A stretch of DNA of 64,000 bases from Nocardioides immobilis (GCF_003515065.1 NZ_QXGH01000036.1:1-64000), one strand, 5' to 3'. Positions 17,221-25,556 are shown, counted from the stretch's first letter. The notes: a model not told the origin generated them from the sequence alone. Numbers and translations are program-made.

Positions 17221-17258
17221 ACCGCCCCTGACCAGCGTTTCCGCAGGTCAGGGGCGGT
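17221..17258. terminator. strong hairpin beyond tRNA-Tyr
   Basis: ACCGCCCCTGACC (17221-17233) pairs perfectly with GGTCAGGGGCGGT (17246-17258), a 13-bp stem with a 12-nt loop followed on the plus strand by TTT. It lies 11 nt beyond the 3' end of tRNA-Tyr, so it most simply terminates tRNA transcription on the minus strand. It could also stop plus-strand read-through. Confidence 0.65.
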
Positions 17259-17268
17259 TTTATCCCTG

Positions 17269-17350
17269 TGGCAGGTAGTGGATTCGAACCACTGTAGGCG
17301 TTGCCGGCTGATTTACAGTCAGCTCCCTTTGGCCGCTCGGGCAACCTGCC
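17269..17350 (-). tRNA. tRNA-Tyr (GTA anticodon)
   Basis: The minus strand folds as an 82-nt long-variable-arm tRNA: acceptor GGCAGGT pairs with ACCTGCC, the anticodon loop is CTGTAAA (GTA), and the T-arm has GGTTCGAATCC. Tyrosine tRNAs are class II in bacteria, which fits the extra arm. CCA is not encoded; the discriminator base is A. It is divergent from yajQ, with 132 nt between them. Confidence 0.93.
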
Positions 17351-17482
17351 AGGGTTGTGCTGCGACCGCCCGGACCAGGGCCCAGAAGTGCTGACTGGGT
17401 GACCCCGGTTGGATGGTCGACAACGACGCGAAAGAATAGCGCAGCCCCTGCCCGTCCAAGAAACCAGCGGAGACCACAACTC

Positions 17483-17974
17483 ATGGCCGACTCGTCCTTC
17501 GACATCGTCAGCAAGATCGACCGGCAGGAGGTCGACAACGCGCTCGGCCAGACGGCCAAGGAGGTCGCGACCCGGTTCGACTTCAAGGGCACCGGCGCCA
17601 AGATCGAGTGGAAGGGCGACGAGGCGATCGAGATCACCGCCTCAGCCGACGACCGCGCCTCCGCCGTGCTGGACGTGTTCCAGCAGAAGCTGATCAAGCG
17701 CGGCCAGTCCCTCAAGATCCTCGACGCCTCCGAGCCGCGCGCGTCCGGCCAGCAGTCCAAGATCGGGATCACCCTGAAGGAGGGCATCTCCTCGGAGGAC
17801 GCGAAGAAGATCAGCAAGCTGATCCGCGACGAGGGCCCCAAGGGCGTCAAGGCCCAGATCCAGGGCGACGAGCTGCGGGTGTCGTCGAAGAAGCGCGACG
17901 ACCTGCAGGCGGTCCAGGCGCTGGTGAAGGCGCAGGACTACGACTTCGCGGTGCAGTTCACCAACTACCGCTGA
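17483..17974 (+). CDS. yajQ: YajQ-family nucleotide-binding protein
   Basis: The 163-aa protein has the family's hallmark start MADSSFDIVSKIDRQEVDNA and RFDFKGTGA, and ends VQFTNYR. It consists of two ferredoxin-like RNP-type domains. YajQ proteins bind nucleotides, in some bacteria cyclic di-GMP, and can act with transcription factors; the role in actinobacteria is not settled. ATG 17483 gives the conserved N-terminus. Only 27 nt separate its stop from the converging integrase gene, so an element probably inserted right behind it. Confidence 0.93.
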   Translation: MADSSFDIVSKIDRQEVDNALGQTAKEVATRFDFKGTGAKIEWKGDEAIEITASADDRASAVLDVFQQKLIKRGQSLKILDASEPRASGQQSKIGITLKEGISSEDAKKISKLIRDEGPKGVKAQIQGDELRVSSKKRDDLQAVQALVKAQDYDFAVQFTNYR

Positions 17975-18001
17975 ATCGTTGCGTTTGCCCAGGTCAGAGG
18001 C

Positions 18002-19189
18002 CTAATGGGTGCCGAGAGTCCGCACAGAGTCCGCAGGATTTTCGTTTTTCTCCGCGAAGACCGCCGACATCAGGCCCGCGGCGGCGTTGCGCGTGCGGTC
18101 CTCGGCCTTGGGCCAAAGGTGGCTGTAGGTGTTGAGCGTGATCGACGGCGACGAGTGCCCAAGAGCGTGCTGGACGGTGACGACGTCGCAGCCTGCAGCG
18201 ATCAGTCCCGAGGCGTAGAAGTGCCGCAGGTCGTGCAGGGTGAACTCGTCCATGCCGACCTGCCTGCGAACCCGGCGCCATTGATTGCCCGCGCTGTTGC
18301 GGTTGTAGACGTAGCCGCGCAGCGAGAACAGATAGCCGTCCTCGCCGTGCGGTGCAACGTGCTCGACATGCCGGGACAGCAGCGTGACGAGATCGTCCGG
18401 GAGGTAGATGACGCGGCCGGATTCGTACTTCGGGGACGTCTCGGCGGTACGGCTGTTGACCTGCCCCTGGATCTGCCGCTCGACGGTCAGCGTGCGTCGC
18501 AGGAAGTCGACGTCGCCGAGCTGCAGGCCGGAAGCCTCCCCCAGCCGCAACCCGGCGAAGGCGCACACCGCGAGAAAGGCACGGAACTCGGCCGGCGCGA
18601 CCGCCAGCGCCTCCGCCACCTGTTCGGGTGTGGGGATCCGCATCTTGGTCTCGGCCTTGGGGACCTTCGGCGGCGTGATCGCGACGGTCGGATCGTGGCG
18701 GATCAGCCGCGCCCGGACCGCGGCGGCGAAGCACATCCGCACGTAGTTGAAGCGGGTACGGCGCGTCGAGGCAGCGAGACCCCGCTTTCGTTTCGGGCCA
18801 GGCAGCCGCTGAGCCTTCATCCACTGTCGGACGTGGTTCTCGGTCACCGAGCGGACCGGCACGTCGGCGAAGCCGATCGAGGCAAGCACCTGGTCGGCGG
18901 TGGCTGCAGTGCCGGCGGCCCAGTCCTGCGCCGCCGCCCACTGGCCCCACCACTGCGCGAAGGTGATCTTGCCGGCGGCCGGATCGACCCAGTCGCCGCG
19001 AACGATTCCGGCTGTCGCCTCGTCCAGCCACCGCTGAGCATCGACCTTCTTCAGAAAGTGGCGGGCGTGCTCGACGCCGGCCTCGTCGCGGTAGCGAGCC
19101 CGGTAGCGCTCCGAGGTGACAAGCTTCTGTCTTCCGGATTCCTCATCGACAGCGACGCGCGTCGTGGTGCGCTTCGAGATGCTGGCCAT
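18002..19189 (-). CDS. tyrosine recombinase / phage-type integrase
   Basis: The 395-aa protein has an Arg/Lys-rich N-terminal arm-binding region, a SAM-like core-binding domain (about 75-160) and a catalytic domain with all key residues: Arg in AFAGLRLGEAS, HDLRHFYASGL (His-x-x-Arg) and LGHSSPSITLNTYSHL (His and nucleophile Tyr). It looks functional. It converges on yajQ with a 27-nt gap, so the attachment site is probably at the yajQ 3' end or in its own 3' end. The gene's own element would then extend rightwards through the toxin-antitoxin pair. No excisionase gene is directly next to it. Confidence 0.9.
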   Translation of the reverse strand: MASISKRTTTRVAVDEESGRQKLVTSERYRARYRDEAGVEHARHFLKKVDAQRWLDEATAGIVRGDWVDPAAGKITFAQWWGQWAAAQDWAAGTAATADQVLASIGFADVPVRSVTENHVRQWMKAQRLPGPKRKRGLAASTRRTRFNYVRMCFAAAVRARLIRHDPTVAITPPKVPKAETKMRIPTPEQVAEALAVAPAEFRAFLAVCAFAGLRLGEASGLQLGDVDFLRRTLTVERQIQGQVNSRTAETSPKYESGRVIYLPDDLVTLLSRHVEHVAPHGEDGYLFSLRGYVYNRNSAGNQWRRVRRQVGMDEFTLHDLRHFYASGLIAAGCDVVTVQHALGHSSPSITLNTYSHLWPKAEDRTRNAAAGLMSAVFAEKNENPADSVRTLGTH

Positions 19190-19551
19190 GCCTCATCATG
19201 CGCTTCACCACCGACGTACTCCCAGCAGAAATTTTGACCCACCGCCGGATGAGATCGATTGTCGTTGGCCGCCGTCGGGCCACCAGATTGACGACGAGTC
19301 AGCCCCAAAGGACGGGGGCGCCGGTGTGCCCGCCCACGCCGTCCACGGGGCGGCACCTCGACGATGTCGACGTGCCGTTGGGCGACGTCGGCTTCGGCCG
19401 TGACCTGGTCCTAGGGATGCTCCAGCACTCACGGTCGCAGGCCCAGAGCTGGATCCGGCGCAAGTCGGTCTCGGGGAGCGTCACGGCGGCAACCGCCACG
19501 GCGAGTCCGAATGAACCGACGCTCCCGCTCAGGAAGATCGATCGCGGCGGC
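19190..19551. other. 362-bp gap between integrase and XRE gene
   Basis: No frame in this stretch shows recognisable protein features, strong codon bias with a ribosome-binding site, or a long hairpin. It should contain the integrase promoter (minus strand, just right of 19189) and possibly recombination arm sites. Confidence 0.5.
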
Positions 19552-19556
19552 TTGCG

Positions 19557-19576
19557 ATAGCAGTATTTGCTATAGT
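19557..19576 (+). promoter_or_regulatory. palindrome and -10 box of XRE antitoxin gene
   Basis: ATAGCA (19557-19562) and TGCTAT (19568-19573) form a 6-bp inverted repeat around GTATT, overlapping the -10 box TATAGT (19571-19576). The ATG at 19584 lies 8 nt after the -10 box, so the message is probably leaderless. A palindrome over the promoter of an XRE antitoxin suggests autorepression. Confidence 0.55.
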
Positions 19577-19583
19577 TCCTGAC

Positions 19584-20102
19584 ATGACCAGTCGGAGTGA
19601 GGTGCTGCGTGAGGTGATGCTCGAGACGGGCACTACGCAGTCCGACCTGTCACGGCTCAGCGGGGTGCGCCAGCCGAGCATCAGCGGCTTCCTCTCTGGC
19701 AGGGTCGACCTCAGCGACGACCAGCTCGACCGGCTGTTGTCGTGCATGGGCTTTCGCCTCGAGGTCGTGCGGCGTTCTGTCGTTCCCAGGCTGACACGCT
19801 CCGAGCGTCGCTCGTGGCAGCTGCACCGGCGTCTCTCGACGCTCCTGAATCGCCAGAGCTTCGAGAACTGGAAGCCGACGATCGAACGCAACCTGGATCG
19901 TCTCACCGAGCGGGTCACCGGTCAGCCGCACGAACGCAACCTCGACCGCTGGCGGCAGCTGGTCGACCACAGCGACCTACCCGGTTTGCATCGCGTCCTG
20001 ACCGGTCTCGACCGCGACTCGATCGAGATGCGCGAGGTCTCCCCCATGTCCGGACTGCTTCCCGACGAACAGCGCCGCGAAGTCCTCAAGGCGGCGGGCT
20101 GA
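19584..20102 (+). CDS. XRE-family HTH antitoxin
   Basis: The 172-aa protein begins with a Cro/CI-type helix-turn-helix (TTQSDLSRLSGVRQPSISGFLSG, about 16-38). A C-terminal region rich in Arg and Leu follows and ends in EQRREVLKAAG. It is followed without a gap by a DUF6036-type nucleotidyltransferase gene (stop and start overlap in TGATG). That pairing is a recurrent predicted toxin-antitoxin arrangement, with the HTH protein as antitoxin and autoregulator. It sits in the presumed cargo region of the nearby integrase. Confidence 0.75.
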   Translation: MTSRSEVLREVMLETGTTQSDLSRLSGVRQPSISGFLSGRVDLSDDQLDRLLSCMGFRLEVVRRSVVPRLTRSERRSWQLHRRLSTLLNRQSFENWKPTIERNLDRLTERVTGQPHERNLDRWRQLVDHSDLPGLHRVLTGLDRDSIEMREVSPMSGLLPDEQRREVLKAAG

Positions 20103-20665
20103 TGCGACGCGACCAGCTGGAGCACGCGATCCGCACGGCCTGCCAGATCATCCAGGAGCGCGAGGTCATCGTGGTCGGCTCGCAGGCAATCCTCGGGACC
20201 TACGACGAGTCCCAGCTCCCCGCTGCAGCGACGATGTCGATCGAGGTCGACATCCTCCCGATCGCCGACAGCAACGAGGAAACCGCCCGCCTGGCCGATC
20301 TCATCGAGGGCGTCGCGGGCGAGTTCTCGCCCTTCGAGGAGCTCCACGGCTTCAGCATCGACGGCGTCGACCTGGAGACCGCAGTCCTTCCGGATGGGTG
20401 GCGCGACCGCCTGGTCAAGGTGCAGAACGCCAACACAGCAGCACCGGCCGGCGAGCCGCGCTTCACCGGTTGGTGCCTCGACAAGGAAGACCTCTGCGTC
20501 GCGAAGCTGATTGCACTCCGCGAGAAGGACCGCAACTTCGTGGCCGCTCTGCTCGACGCCGGCCTCGTGGACTCCGACCTGATCACAACGCGGTTATTGG
20601 CGGTCTCACGGGAGCACCCCGCAGCAACCGACCGGGCGCTCGCCTGGCTCAACGCGACGCGCTAA
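20102..20665 (+). CDS. DUF6036-type nucleotidyltransferase toxin candidate
   Basis: The 187-aa protein has VIVVGSQAILGTY near the N-terminus, then SIEVDILPIAD, the GS...(E)xD pattern of minimal nucleotidyltransferases. The end carries ALREKDRNFVAALLDAGLVD, typical of the DUF6036 family. Such proteins are thought to modify tRNA or proteins by nucleotide transfer, neutralised by a neighbouring antitoxin. The gene is translationally coupled to the upstream XRE gene. All motifs look intact, unlike the frameshifted AbiEii relative at 6.3 kb. Toxicity itself is inference. Confidence 0.72.
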   Translation: MRRDQLEHAIRTACQIIQEREVIVVGSQAILGTYDESQLPAAATMSIEVDILPIADSNEETARLADLIEGVAGEFSPFEELHGFSIDGVDLETAVLPDGWRDRLVKVQNANTAAPAGEPRFTGWCLDKEDLCVAKLIALREKDRNFVAALLDAGLVDSDLITTRLLAVSREHPAATDRALAWLNATR

Positions 20666-21196
20666 AGCTCCATTGCGGGGAAAGTGGACGATCAGCAGTC
20701 CCAGGGCAACGTTCCATGGGCCTCTGGCTGACACTGGCCGGTGTTGGTCCTCGTTGAAAAATGGCCCTGACCTGCACGAACGCGATCAAGCAGTCACTGG
20801 CCGTCGTTGACTACTCTTAGTCTCGGCTGAACTTCTTGCGGACTATTTGCGGACTGCGCGCGCGGCCACCGCAGAGGAGATCGAACTCTGCGAACTCCAG
20901 CGCCTGCCGCATGCGGCCCCTGCATGAGCCGCCACTAGCGCCCCGAAGGAGGGCGTCGGACGACGTTGGAAACCAATGCGCAGGCCAGAGGCACAGTTGA
21001 CGATTGCCCATCGTTGGCTGCGGGACTTGACCCAGCGACGTCTGGGATACCCCCGTAGTGCCCTGAGCGCCTGTCATCGATTGAGACTGTTTGACGATTC
21101 TGGCCGCTGACCTGGGGCGTGTGAGCCGGTCGGTTCGTAGGTGATTCACAGAAAACGCCGCACTACGTCACAGTCGGCTTCGTCAGGATCGCTCGC
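20666..21196. other. 531-bp region without a supported gene
   Basis: I see no convincing coding frame. At 20836-20852 a short direct repeat, TTGCGGACT, is present twice (GCGGACTATTTGCGGACT). Near 20764 is CTGACCTGCA. Both resemble sequences found near integrase gene ends but are too short to call an attachment site. Confidence 0.4.
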
Positions 21197-21571
21197 ATGA
21201 GCGAACCACTACCCACCCCCGATGCACGCACCTCGCCGTGGTCCCGCATCACCGGCAAGCTGTTCCGCTTTCGGGCTGTGCTCGCCGTCAGCCTCGCGAG
21301 CGCCATGATCGGAGCCTCTGGCGGCGCGGGCGCCGTCGTCCTTATCGACCAGGAGGACCCCTCGTCGCCAACGGGCCCGCGGTTCGAGGACCCGATCAGC
21401 AATGGGACCGACGACAGCGGCGAAGAGGACACCGAGGGTTACCTCCCCGGCCAGCAGAACATCCCTGGGATGCCCCCGCGTAGCGGCTTCCAACCGGGGC
21501 CGCCGCCCGAAGATGAGTACCAAGGCGACAGCGACACCGGCTCCAGAAACGCCGCCGTCAGCGGCATCTGA
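21197..21571 (+). CDS. hypothetical single-pass membrane protein
   Basis: This 124-aa protein has a basic N-terminus, one transmembrane segment (AVLAVSLASAMIGASGGAGAVVLI, about 27-50) and a Pro/Gly/Asp-rich extracytoplasmic tail with low complexity (PGPPPEDEYQGD). AGGATCGCTCGC precedes the ATG at 21197. I do not recognise a family. The composition suits a surface-exposed anchor or an accessory protein of the surrounding mobile region, but there is nothing to support a specific role. Confidence 0.5.
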   Translation: MSEPLPTPDARTSPWSRITGKLFRFRAVLAVSLASAMIGASGGAGAVVLIDQEDPSSPTGPRFEDPISNGTDDSGEEDTEGYLPGQQNIPGMPPRSGFQPGPPPEDEYQGDSDTGSRNAAVSGI

Positions 21572-21581
21572 GCGAGGCGAC

Positions 21582-21859
21582 ATGAACGGCGTGAACGATC
21601 GCCAGGTTGCTGTCGTGCGTCGGCTGGACGAACTGTTCCGGTTCGTGTGGGGGCGGACCGCCGAGAGTGCCCGCGCGGCCGAGGGGCGGCGACCTCGTCG
21701 AACGAAGATTCGCCTTGGGCGACGCTCCGCTCACTCAAGGTCGCGAAGCAACTGCTCGACGGCCGCTCAATCGGATCATAGGCGGCGGAGCGCTTCCTGC
21801 GCCGGGCAGCGCGTACCCACTCGGAGCACCCGGCCTTCAAGGTGGACTGGCGCCACTGA
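21582..21859 (+). pseudogene. remnant resembling a DUF6221-type protein
   Basis: The last 24 codons before the TGA at 21857-21859 (AERFLRRAARTHSEHPAFKVDW) resemble the C-terminus of DUF6221-type phage and plasmid proteins. The preceding LRSLKVAKQLLDGRS, in the same frame, fits the family's penultimate helix but is separated by an in-frame TAG at 21779. The upstream frame MNGVNDRQVAVVRRLDELF may be its degraded beginning. This is debris at the right end of the integrase region, immediately before pcaJ. Confidence 0.35.
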
Positions 21860-21880
21860 ACGTTCGGCGTGCACCTGTCG

Positions 21881-22531
21881 CTAGCCGAGGGGTACCGCGA
21901 GCCGCTCCTGCAACGCGGGCAGGCTGACGCCGTACGTCTCGAGAACGAGGACGCCGTCGCGGCCAATCTGAAACGTGCCGACGTCGGTGTAGACCCGGCT
22001 CACGCAGCCGACGCCGGTGAGCGGATAGGTGCATTCGGGAACGAGCTTGGGGGTCCCGTCCTTGGCGAAGAGGGTCATCATCACGAAGACCTGCCTGGCG
22101 CCGGTGGCGAGATCCATCGCGCCGCCGACAGCGGGTATCGCACCGGGCTCGCCGGTGTGCCAGTTCGCGAGATCGCCGCGCTGAGAGACCTGGAACGCGC
22201 CGAGGACGCAGACGTCGAGGTGGCCACCGCGCATCATGGCGAACGAGTCGGCGTGGTGGAAGTACGCAGCCCCGGGCGCTTCGGTAACGGGGATCTTCCC
22301 GGCGTTGATCAGGTCCTGGTCGATCTCGTCCCCGACGGCGGCGCGGCCCATGCCCAGCATCCCGTTCTCCGTGTGGAGTACGACCCCAGCATCCTCGGAG
22401 AGATGGTCGGCCACGAGCGTGGGCTGTCCGATGCCGAGGTTGACGTAGGCGCCCTGCGGGATGTCGCGCGCGATGACTGCGGCCAGCTCGATCTTGTCCA
22501 GCGGCCCGCGGTCCAGGTGCTCGATCGTCAT
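21881..22531 (-). CDS. pcaJ: 3-oxoadipate CoA-transferase subunit B
   Basis: The 216-aa subunit carries the catalytic glutamate of class I CoA-transferases in HTENGMLGMG. With subunit A it moves CoA from succinyl-CoA to beta-ketoadipate. It is the last gene of the pob-pca operon, overlapping pcaI by 4 nt. In sequence alone it could also be an acetoacetate/succinyl-CoA transferase. The neighbouring pcaF and complete protocatechuate branch argue for the ketoadipate role. Confidence 0.92.
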   Translation of the reverse strand: MTIEHLDRGPLDKIELAAVIARDIPQGAYVNLGIGQPTLVADHLSEDAGVVLHTENGMLGMGRAAVGDEIDQDLINAGKIPVTEAPGAAYFHHADSFAMMRGGHLDVCVLGAFQVSQRGDLANWHTGEPGAIPAVGGAMDLATGARQVFVMMTLFAKDGTPKLVPECTYPLTGVGCVSRVYTDVGTFQIGRDGVLVLETYGVSLPALQERLAVPLG

Positions 22532-23220
22532 GACACGGCCTCCGACGCCTCGAGGGGCGACCGCTGCAGGTCGAGGATCCTGTCGACGTAGATGCCGGGC
22601 GTCACGATCACCTCAGGGTCCAGGCCGCCCAGCGGGAGCATGCCGTGGACCTCCGCGATGGTGGTGCTGGCCGCGGTGGCCATGACCGGTCCGAAATTGC
22701 GGGCGGTCTTGCGGAAGACCAGGTTGCCGCGCGGGTCGCCCAGGTAAGCACCGACGAGAGCAACGTCGCCCTTGATCGGAAGCTCGAGGACATAGTCGAC
22801 ACCGTCGATGGTGCGAATCTCCTTGCCGTCGGCGAGGGGCGTGCCGACGCCGGTGGGGCAGTAGAACGCGCCGATGCCCGCACCGCCCGCGCGCATCCGC
22901 TCGGCGAGCGTGCCCTGGGGCACGACCTCGAGCTCGATCTTCTTCTCGCGGTACAGCTCGTTGAAGACCCACGAGTCGATCTGGCGGGGGTAGGAGCAGA
23001 TGATCTTGCGGACCCGCTCCTTGGCGAGCAGGGCGGCCAGGCCGGTGTATCCGTTGCCAGCGTTGTTGCTGACGACGGTGAGGTCCTTCGCCCCTTGCCG
23101 GATAAGGGCGTCGATGAGGGTCACCGGCATCCCGGCCATGCCGAACCCGCCGATCAGAACCATCGAGCCGTCCCTGATCCCAGCGACCGCTTGGTCGGCG
23201 GACGTCGTCACGAATGTCAT
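22528..23220 (-). CDS. pcaI: 3-oxoadipate CoA-transferase subunit A
   Basis: The 230-aa subunit has GGFGMAGMP (CoA-binding loop), SNNAGNGYTGLA and GAFYCPTGVGTPLADGKE, all typical of the alpha subunit of succinyl-CoA:3-ketoacid transferases. ATG 23220 overlaps the pcaF stop by 4 nt. It works as a heteromer with PcaJ in the penultimate step of the beta-ketoadipate pathway. A longer frame upstream lies inside pcaF and is not used. Confidence 0.92.
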   Translation of the reverse strand: MTFVTTSADQAVAGIRDGSMVLIGGFGMAGMPVTLIDALIRQGAKDLTVVSNNAGNGYTGLAALLAKERVRKIICSYPRQIDSWVFNELYREKKIELEVVPQGTLAERMRAGGAGIGAFYCPTGVGTPLADGKEIRTIDGVDYVLELPIKGDVALVGAYLGDPRGNLVFRKTARNFGPVMATAASTTIAEVHGMLPLGGLDPEVIVTPGIYVDRILDLQRSPLEASEAVS

Positions 23221-24440
23221 CGGGCCTGCTCCTTGACCAGCTCGTTCGCGGCCACGTTCTCCAGCACGACGGCAAGGCCCTGGCCGACGCCGATGCAGAT
23301 CGCCGCGACACCCCAGCGCTCGTTGCGCTCGCGCAGCACCTTGGCGAGGGTGCCCACGATCCGCCCGCCGGAAGCGCCGAGCGGATGTCCGATTGCGATC
23401 GCACCGCCGCGGGAGTTGACGATTTCGGGGTCGACCTTCCAGGCATCCATGCACGCCAGCGACTGCACAGCGAAAGCCTCGTTGAGCTCGACAGCCCCGA
23501 CGTCGGACCATCCGATACCGGCCCGCCGCAGCGCCCGTTCGGCGGCCTCGACCGGCGCATAGCCAAAGGCCTGTGGCTCCAGCGCCGAGACTCCCCGCCC
23601 CGCGATCCGGGCGCTGGGCGCGCCCCCGATTCGCTCCGCCGCGACGTCGCCGCCCAGCAGGACTGCGGACGCACCGTCGTTGAGCGGACTGGCGTTGCCG
23701 GCCGTGATGGTGCCGTCGCGCCGGAACGCGGGCTTGAGCCCGGCAAGCGACTCGGGCGTGCTGCCGGGGCGGATGCTCTCGTCCCGGTTGAGGTCGATGC
23801 CCTCCACGCCGACGACGAGGTCGTCATGGAACCCCGCCTCCCACGCCTCGTGGGCGAGCCGGTGAGAGCGGGCTGCGAACTCGTCCTGGCGTTCGCGTGA
23901 GATGCCGAAGCGCTCCTGGAGCTGCTCGTTGGCCTCGCCGAGGGAGATCGTCCATTCCTTCGGCATCCGCGGGTTCACGAACCGCCAGCCGAGCGTGGTC
24001 GACACGGCAGTCACGTCACCGGCGGGGAACGCGCGGGACGGCTTCGGGAGCACCCACGGGGCCCGGGTCATCGATTCGACGCCGCCGGTCAGGATGACTT
24101 CGGCGTCGCCCGCCTCGATGGCCCGTGAACCCATCAGCACCGCGTCCAAGCTCGAACCGCACAGCCGGTTCACCGTCGTGGCCGGCACGGTGACCGGCAG
24201 CCCGGACAGCAGGACCGCCATCCGGCCGACATTGCGATTCTCCTCGCCGGCTCCGTTGGCGGTGCCCCACACGACATCGTCGATGCCCACCGGGTCGAAG
24301 TCCGGCACCTTCGCCAACACGCCGCCGATGGCCGTCGCCGCCAGGTCGTCTGGGCGCACGTCGGCAAGCCCGCCGTTGAAACGTCCGAACGGGGTGCGTG
24401 CGGCGGCGTACACGTAGCAGGAAGTGACCCGGTCACTCAT
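23217..24440 (-). CDS. pcaF: beta-ketoadipyl-CoA thiolase
   Basis: The 407-aa thiolase cleaves 3-oxoadipyl-CoA to succinyl-CoA and acetyl-CoA. The nucleophilic cysteine is in VNRLCGSSLDAV, the active-site histidine in GGAIAIGHPLGASG, and the second cysteine in the C-terminal region GVAAICIGVGQG. Length is normal. It overlaps pcaC by 8 nt and pcaI by 4 nt. Position between pcaC and pcaIJ defines the substrate. Confidence 0.94.
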   Translation of the reverse strand: MSDRVTSCYVYAAARTPFGRFNGGLADVRPDDLAATAIGGVLAKVPDFDPVGIDDVVWGTANGAGEENRNVGRMAVLLSGLPVTVPATTVNRLCGSSLDAVLMGSRAIEAGDAEVILTGGVESMTRAPWVLPKPSRAFPAGDVTAVSTTLGWRFVNPRMPKEWTISLGEANEQLQERFGISRERQDEFAARSHRLAHEAWEAGFHDDLVVGVEGIDLNRDESIRPGSTPESLAGLKPAFRRDGTITAGNASPLNDGASAVLLGGDVAAERIGGAPSARIAGRGVSALEPQAFGYAPVEAAERALRRAGIGWSDVGAVELNEAFAVQSLACMDAWKVDPEIVNSRGGAIAIGHPLGASGGRIVGTLAKVLRERNERWGVAAICIGVGQGLAVVLENVAANELVKEQAR

Positions 24441-24828
24441 CTCCTGGAGCCTCCTGCGCGAAGACCTCCTGCGCGAAGACCTCCTGCGCGATGCGGAACG
24501 CCGTGTTCGCGTCCGGTACGCCGCAGTAGACCGCGGTCTGGAGGAGAACCTCCTTGACTTCGTCCCGAGTCAGTCCGTTGCGAAGCGCTGCCCGCAGGTG
24601 CATGGCGAGTTCCTCGTCGTGTCCGCGTGCGATCAGCGCAGTCAGCGTGACGATCGACCGGCTGCGGCGGTCGAGCCCAGGGCGGGTCCAGATCCCGCCC
24701 CAGGCGTACTCGGTGATAAAGCGCTGGAAGTCGCTCGTCAGGTCTGTCGCCTCAGCAGTCGCGCGGTCGACGTGTGCGTCACCGAGGACCTCGCGGCGCA
24801 CTTTCATGCCATGGTCGTGCTGGTTCAT
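24433..24828 (-). CDS. pcaC: 4-carboxymuconolactone decarboxylase
   Basis: The 131-aa enzyme of the AhpD-like fold converts 4-carboxymuconolactone to beta-ketoadipate enol-lactone. EYAWGGIWTRPGLDRRSRS and HLRAALRNGLTRDEVKEVL are the family motifs. Here it is separate from PcaD, whereas many actinobacteria have a fused PcaL. The C-terminus is extended by a repeated pentapeptide (FAQEV, FAQEV, FAQEA) from a 15-bp tandem repeat. It overlaps pcaD by 4 nt. Confidence 0.94.
   Translation of the reverse strand: MNQHDHGMKVRREVLGDAHVDRATAEATDLTSDFQRFITEYAWGGIWTRPGLDRRSRSIVTLTALIARGHDEELAMHLRAALRNGLTRDEVKEVLLQTAVYCGVPDANTAFRIAQEVFAQEVFAQEAPGDE
24451..24490. repeat. 15-bp tandem repeat inside the 3' end of pcaC
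   Basis: CTCCTGCGCGAAGAC occurs at 24451-24465 and 24466-24480, and its first 10 bases recur at 24481-24490. It encodes FAQEV in tandem at the PcaC C-terminus. The unit is a multiple of three, so copy-number change by slippage would keep the frame. Confidence 0.85.
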
Positions 24829-25556
24829 GTCGTTCCTTCCAGGAACTGCCGGCGGATCAGGTCCGCAACACCCGGGGGGTCCTCTGCCGGAGCGAGGTGC
24901 GCGACGCCGTCGAGGACGACCAGCCGTCCGTTCTGTACGCCGTCCGCGATGTCACCGAGGCACTCGGTCGGCGTGACGGAATCGGCGGAGCCGGCAACGG
25001 CGAGCACAGGTGTGGCAATCTCCCCGAGGCGGGCGCGGACGTCGAAGCGCGCGAGCGCCGTACACACCGCGACATAGCCGCCGTCGTGGGCGGCCCTCAG
25101 GGCGTCGAGGAGCCGCGCTGCACGCTCGGGTTCACGATTGACGAAGCCAGGTCCGAACCAGCGCCGGGTCGAGGCTTCGACGAGTGCCGCCGTCCCGTGG
25201 CGGCTGACCTGCTCAATGCGTTCAAGCCATCCCGCCGGAGTCCCGATTCGTGCGCCTGTGCACAGCAACACGGCCGATCGGACGCGCTCAGGCGCATCGA
25301 GCATCAACTGCAACCCGACCGCTCCGCCGACGGAGTCGCCCGCGTAGTAGAACGTTTCATCCAGCTGGGCGAGGACACACGCGGCGAGCTTGGGGATGGT
25401 CAGGTCGGTCGTCGCGACGGTCCCTTCGCCGCCGTGGCCGGGCAGGTCCCAGGCGAGCACCTCGAAGTCGTCGCTGAGCAGGTCTGCGCAGGCATCCCAG
25501 AGGGATGAGGCCGAGGTTCCGAGCGACGGTCCCAGCACCAGTTGCGGACGGGTCAC
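24825..25556 (-). CDS. pcaD: 3-oxoadipate enol-lactonase
   Basis: The 243-aa alpha/beta hydrolase has the nucleophile elbow GDSVGG and the late catalytic His in LDGVAHLAPAEDP, with LGPSLGTSASSLW at the N-terminus typical of PcaD (oxyanion strand). It hydrolyses beta-ketoadipate enol-lactone to beta-ketoadipate. Overlap of 4 nt with both pcaB and pcaC fits translational coupling. Confidence 0.93.
   Translation of the reverse strand: MTRPQLVLGPSLGTSASSLWDACADLLSDDFEVLAWDLPGHGGEGTVATTDLTIPKLAACVLAQLDETFYYAGDSVGGAVGLQLMLDAPERVRSAVLLCTGARIGTPAGWLERIEQVSRHGTAALVEASTRRWFGPGFVNREPERAARLLDALRAAHDGGYVAVCTALARFDVRARLGEIATPVLAVAGSADSVTPTECLGDIADGVQNGRLVVLDGVAHLAPAEDPPGVADLIRRQFLEGTT

Noticed and set aside
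2208..17250. A 16-bp exact match, GCGTTTCCGCAGGTCA, at 2208-2223 and 17235-17250, with shorter CAGGTCAG copies near 17992 and 20770 on the opposite strand, considered as attachment sites.
   Set aside because: In a 64-kb GC-rich sequence about one exact 16-mer match between two positions is expected by chance, and the copies are not in consistent orientation or position relative to the integrase. I keep it only as a note.
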